Shown: positions 62,456 through 64,000 of the stretch, piece by piece
Layout: each line of letters begins with the position of its first letter
Numbering within the stretch: position 1 is the stretch's first letter
Source of the DNA: Cordia subcordata
Taxonomy: Eukaryota > Streptophyta > Magnoliopsida > Boraginales > Cordiaceae
Assembly (NCBI GenBank): GCA_028554755.1
Contig: JAPTOF010000003.1
Location: 5,417,501-5,481,500 of the forward strand
Length of the DNA: 64,000 nt
Reading direction: 5' to 3'
The notes under the pieces: model-generated
What the model was told of the DNA's origin: nothing
Seen by the model: the letters and a program-made list of their open reading frames with translations, nothing else
Database searches by the model: none
Translations under genes and position numbers: made by a program

Positions 62456-64000
62456 TCACCACTTCGGCCATGCGAAATCATCCTTCCCCACATGCTCCCA
62501 GTCTGAAGAGGAATTACCATACCACCCTGGCAAAAGTTGATATCCAGAATTTCCACTTCCATCAGGTTGAGTAACTGGATCATTTCTGACACTCAGACAA
62601 GAATCTTTCTTGGTTTCATATTCAGAAAAACTTGTGAATGATTCATATAGGCCTCCTGTAACATCAATAATTTGGTGGAAATTATGAGGTTGCTCAACTG
62701 AACTCGAACTTGTACATCTAATTCAGCTCGTGAAAATGACCCAACATTATTTTTACCTGCCTTCTTTGTATCAACAGTATCAGACTGTTGTTGCACTTCA
62801 GTGTTGGATTTGTCATCTAGGCTCTTTACAATGTTAAATCTGGCCAAGACTGAAGACTCAACATCATCAGCATTACTGTTTTTGCTAAACGTACAGTGAT
62901 TAGTGATAGTGCCCTCTGGGTGAAAACCACCTATATATGACCCAAATTGGCCTTCTGCAACATTGACAATTATAGGTAATAGGTTATTTAGTTGCATGGC
63001 CACATTTGAACTTGTGAGTTACATCATCTAATTCAGCTCTCAAAAATGACCCAAGATTCTTCGTACCTGCCTCCTTAGTATCGATCATATCAAGCTCTTG
63101 CTGCTCTTCAGGGTTAGATTTTTCATCTCGGCGTCTTAACATATTAAATCTGGCCAAGACTGAAGCCTCCATATCATCAGCATGGCTGTTTCTAGAAGCA
63201 GATTGATTATTGATAGTGCCTTCTGGATCAAAAACACCTATAGATGACCCGAATTGGCCTTGTACCGTAGACAATTGCGTACAGGTTATGATATTGAACC
63301 ACGTAAGAATTTACAAGTGACATCATCTAATTCCTCTTATAACAAAATGACCTGGGGTCTTTTATTACCTGCCTTCACAGTATTGACAATATCTGGCTGT
63401 TGCTGTTCTTCGGTGTTGGCTATTTCATCTCGTTGTCTTAAAATATTTAATCTGGCTAAGACAGAAGCCTCAACATCATCAGCATGGCTGTTTCTAAAAG
63501 AAGAGCGATTAGCAATAGTGCCTTCTGGATGAAAACCACCTGTAGATGACTCGAATTGGCCTTCTGTAACATTGACAATTTGGAACAGGTTATGAGGTTG
63601 CACAGCCACATTTGAGATTATAAGCTACACCATCTATTCACCTCTTAAAGAAGACCAAAGATTTCCCTTACCTGCCTTTCTAGTATCAACTACATAGGTC
63701 TGTTGCCACTCTTCAGGGTTGGAATTGTCGTCTCGACACTTTAACATATTAAATCTAGTCAAAACTGAAGCATCAATATCATCAGTGACCAGTGACAGTG
63801 CCTTCTGGCATTGTTTTGTGCTAAAAGTAGAGTGATTAGTGACTGTCCCTTCTAGCGTGGGCCCTTCTTTAGCCTGAGATGTTAGGATGGAAGTCGCTTT
63901 CTGATCAAGTGAATCACCGCAGCCTGATGCCTTCCCTGCATCACCTGTGATTTCTAAAATATTAGAGGTACAAGAAAACTTGGACAATTTATGAATCATG
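62456..64000 (-). CDS. Plant repeat protein with tandem duplicated exons (3' part; 5' end outside window)
   Basis: Minus-strand exons 63953-63672 (start could be 63944), 63563-63369, 63258-63067, 62954-62757 and terminal 62655-62456. All introns are GT-AG and phase 1, and each internal exon is a multiple of three (282, 195, 192, 198 bp), so units can be added or lost without breaking the frame. Each internal exon encodes one copy of a unit: PEGTI.N, then D(D/I).(A/S)SVLARFN(I/M)(L/V), then RD..SN.EE.QQ, ending DT.KAG. The last exon ends SSDWEHVGKDDFAWPKW. Acidic and Ser/Asn-rich, with no membrane segment. It resembles uncharacterised plant proteins that I remember as dentin-sialophosphoprotein-related; that name is not a function. 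The 5' exons lie beyond 64000. Confidence 0.72.

Overview
The window is nuclear DNA from a flowering plant, most likely a eudicot. It is AT-rich, the genes have short exons and GT-AG introns, and the space between genes is filled with transposon remains typical of plants (Ty1/copia pol, solo LTRs, hAT, CACTA and Helitron ends, MITEs). I cannot name the species.

Five host genes stand out. (1) 1338-2225 (-): a single-exon Nudix-like protein. (2) 39817-46116 (+): a four-exon 2-oxoglutarate/Fe(II) oxygenase that looks like a DMR6 orthologue (salicylic acid hydroxylase), with transposon-filled introns. (3) 52309-53685 (+): a three-exon RPM1-interacting-protein-13-like protein. (4) 55850-57734 (+): a four-exon nascent polypeptide-associated complex alpha subunit. 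(5) 59176-60640 (-): a four-exon class III peroxidase with a frameshift in its last exon. A sixth gene (62456 to beyond 64000, -) is only partly inside. Its 3' half is a series of tandemly duplicated, phase-matched exons.

Layout: 1-2.4 kb, Nudix-like gene; 3.5-5.8 kb, a small LTR element holding decayed PPR-gene sequence; 5.8-11.3 kb, two different decayed copia elements head to head; 11.3-39.6 kb, a gene-free block with Helitron ends, two solo LTRs of one family, a non-coding LTR retrotransposon at about 22.6-26.0 kb, hAT elements with target duplications, MITEs, microsatellites and LINE-like tails; 39.6-46.1 kb, DMR6-like gene; 46-52 kb, gene-poor with MITEs and a duplicated promoter segment; 52-64 kb, gene-dense end.

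Two genes are defence-related by family (DMR6-like, RIN13-like), and class III peroxidases often are. Nothing in the sequence shows that they work as a unit, and plant genes are normally transcribed singly. I found no CRISPR array, rRNA or convincing tRNA, and no convincing unknown multi-gene system. The most informative oddities are the duplicated exons at 62.4-64.0 kb, the CACTA-type element and the TGACG-rich island in the DMR6-like introns, the nested hAT-like elements at 18.9-21.0 kb and the back-to-back Helitron ends at 14.1 kb. All homology statements come from reading the sequence and remembering families; no search was run.
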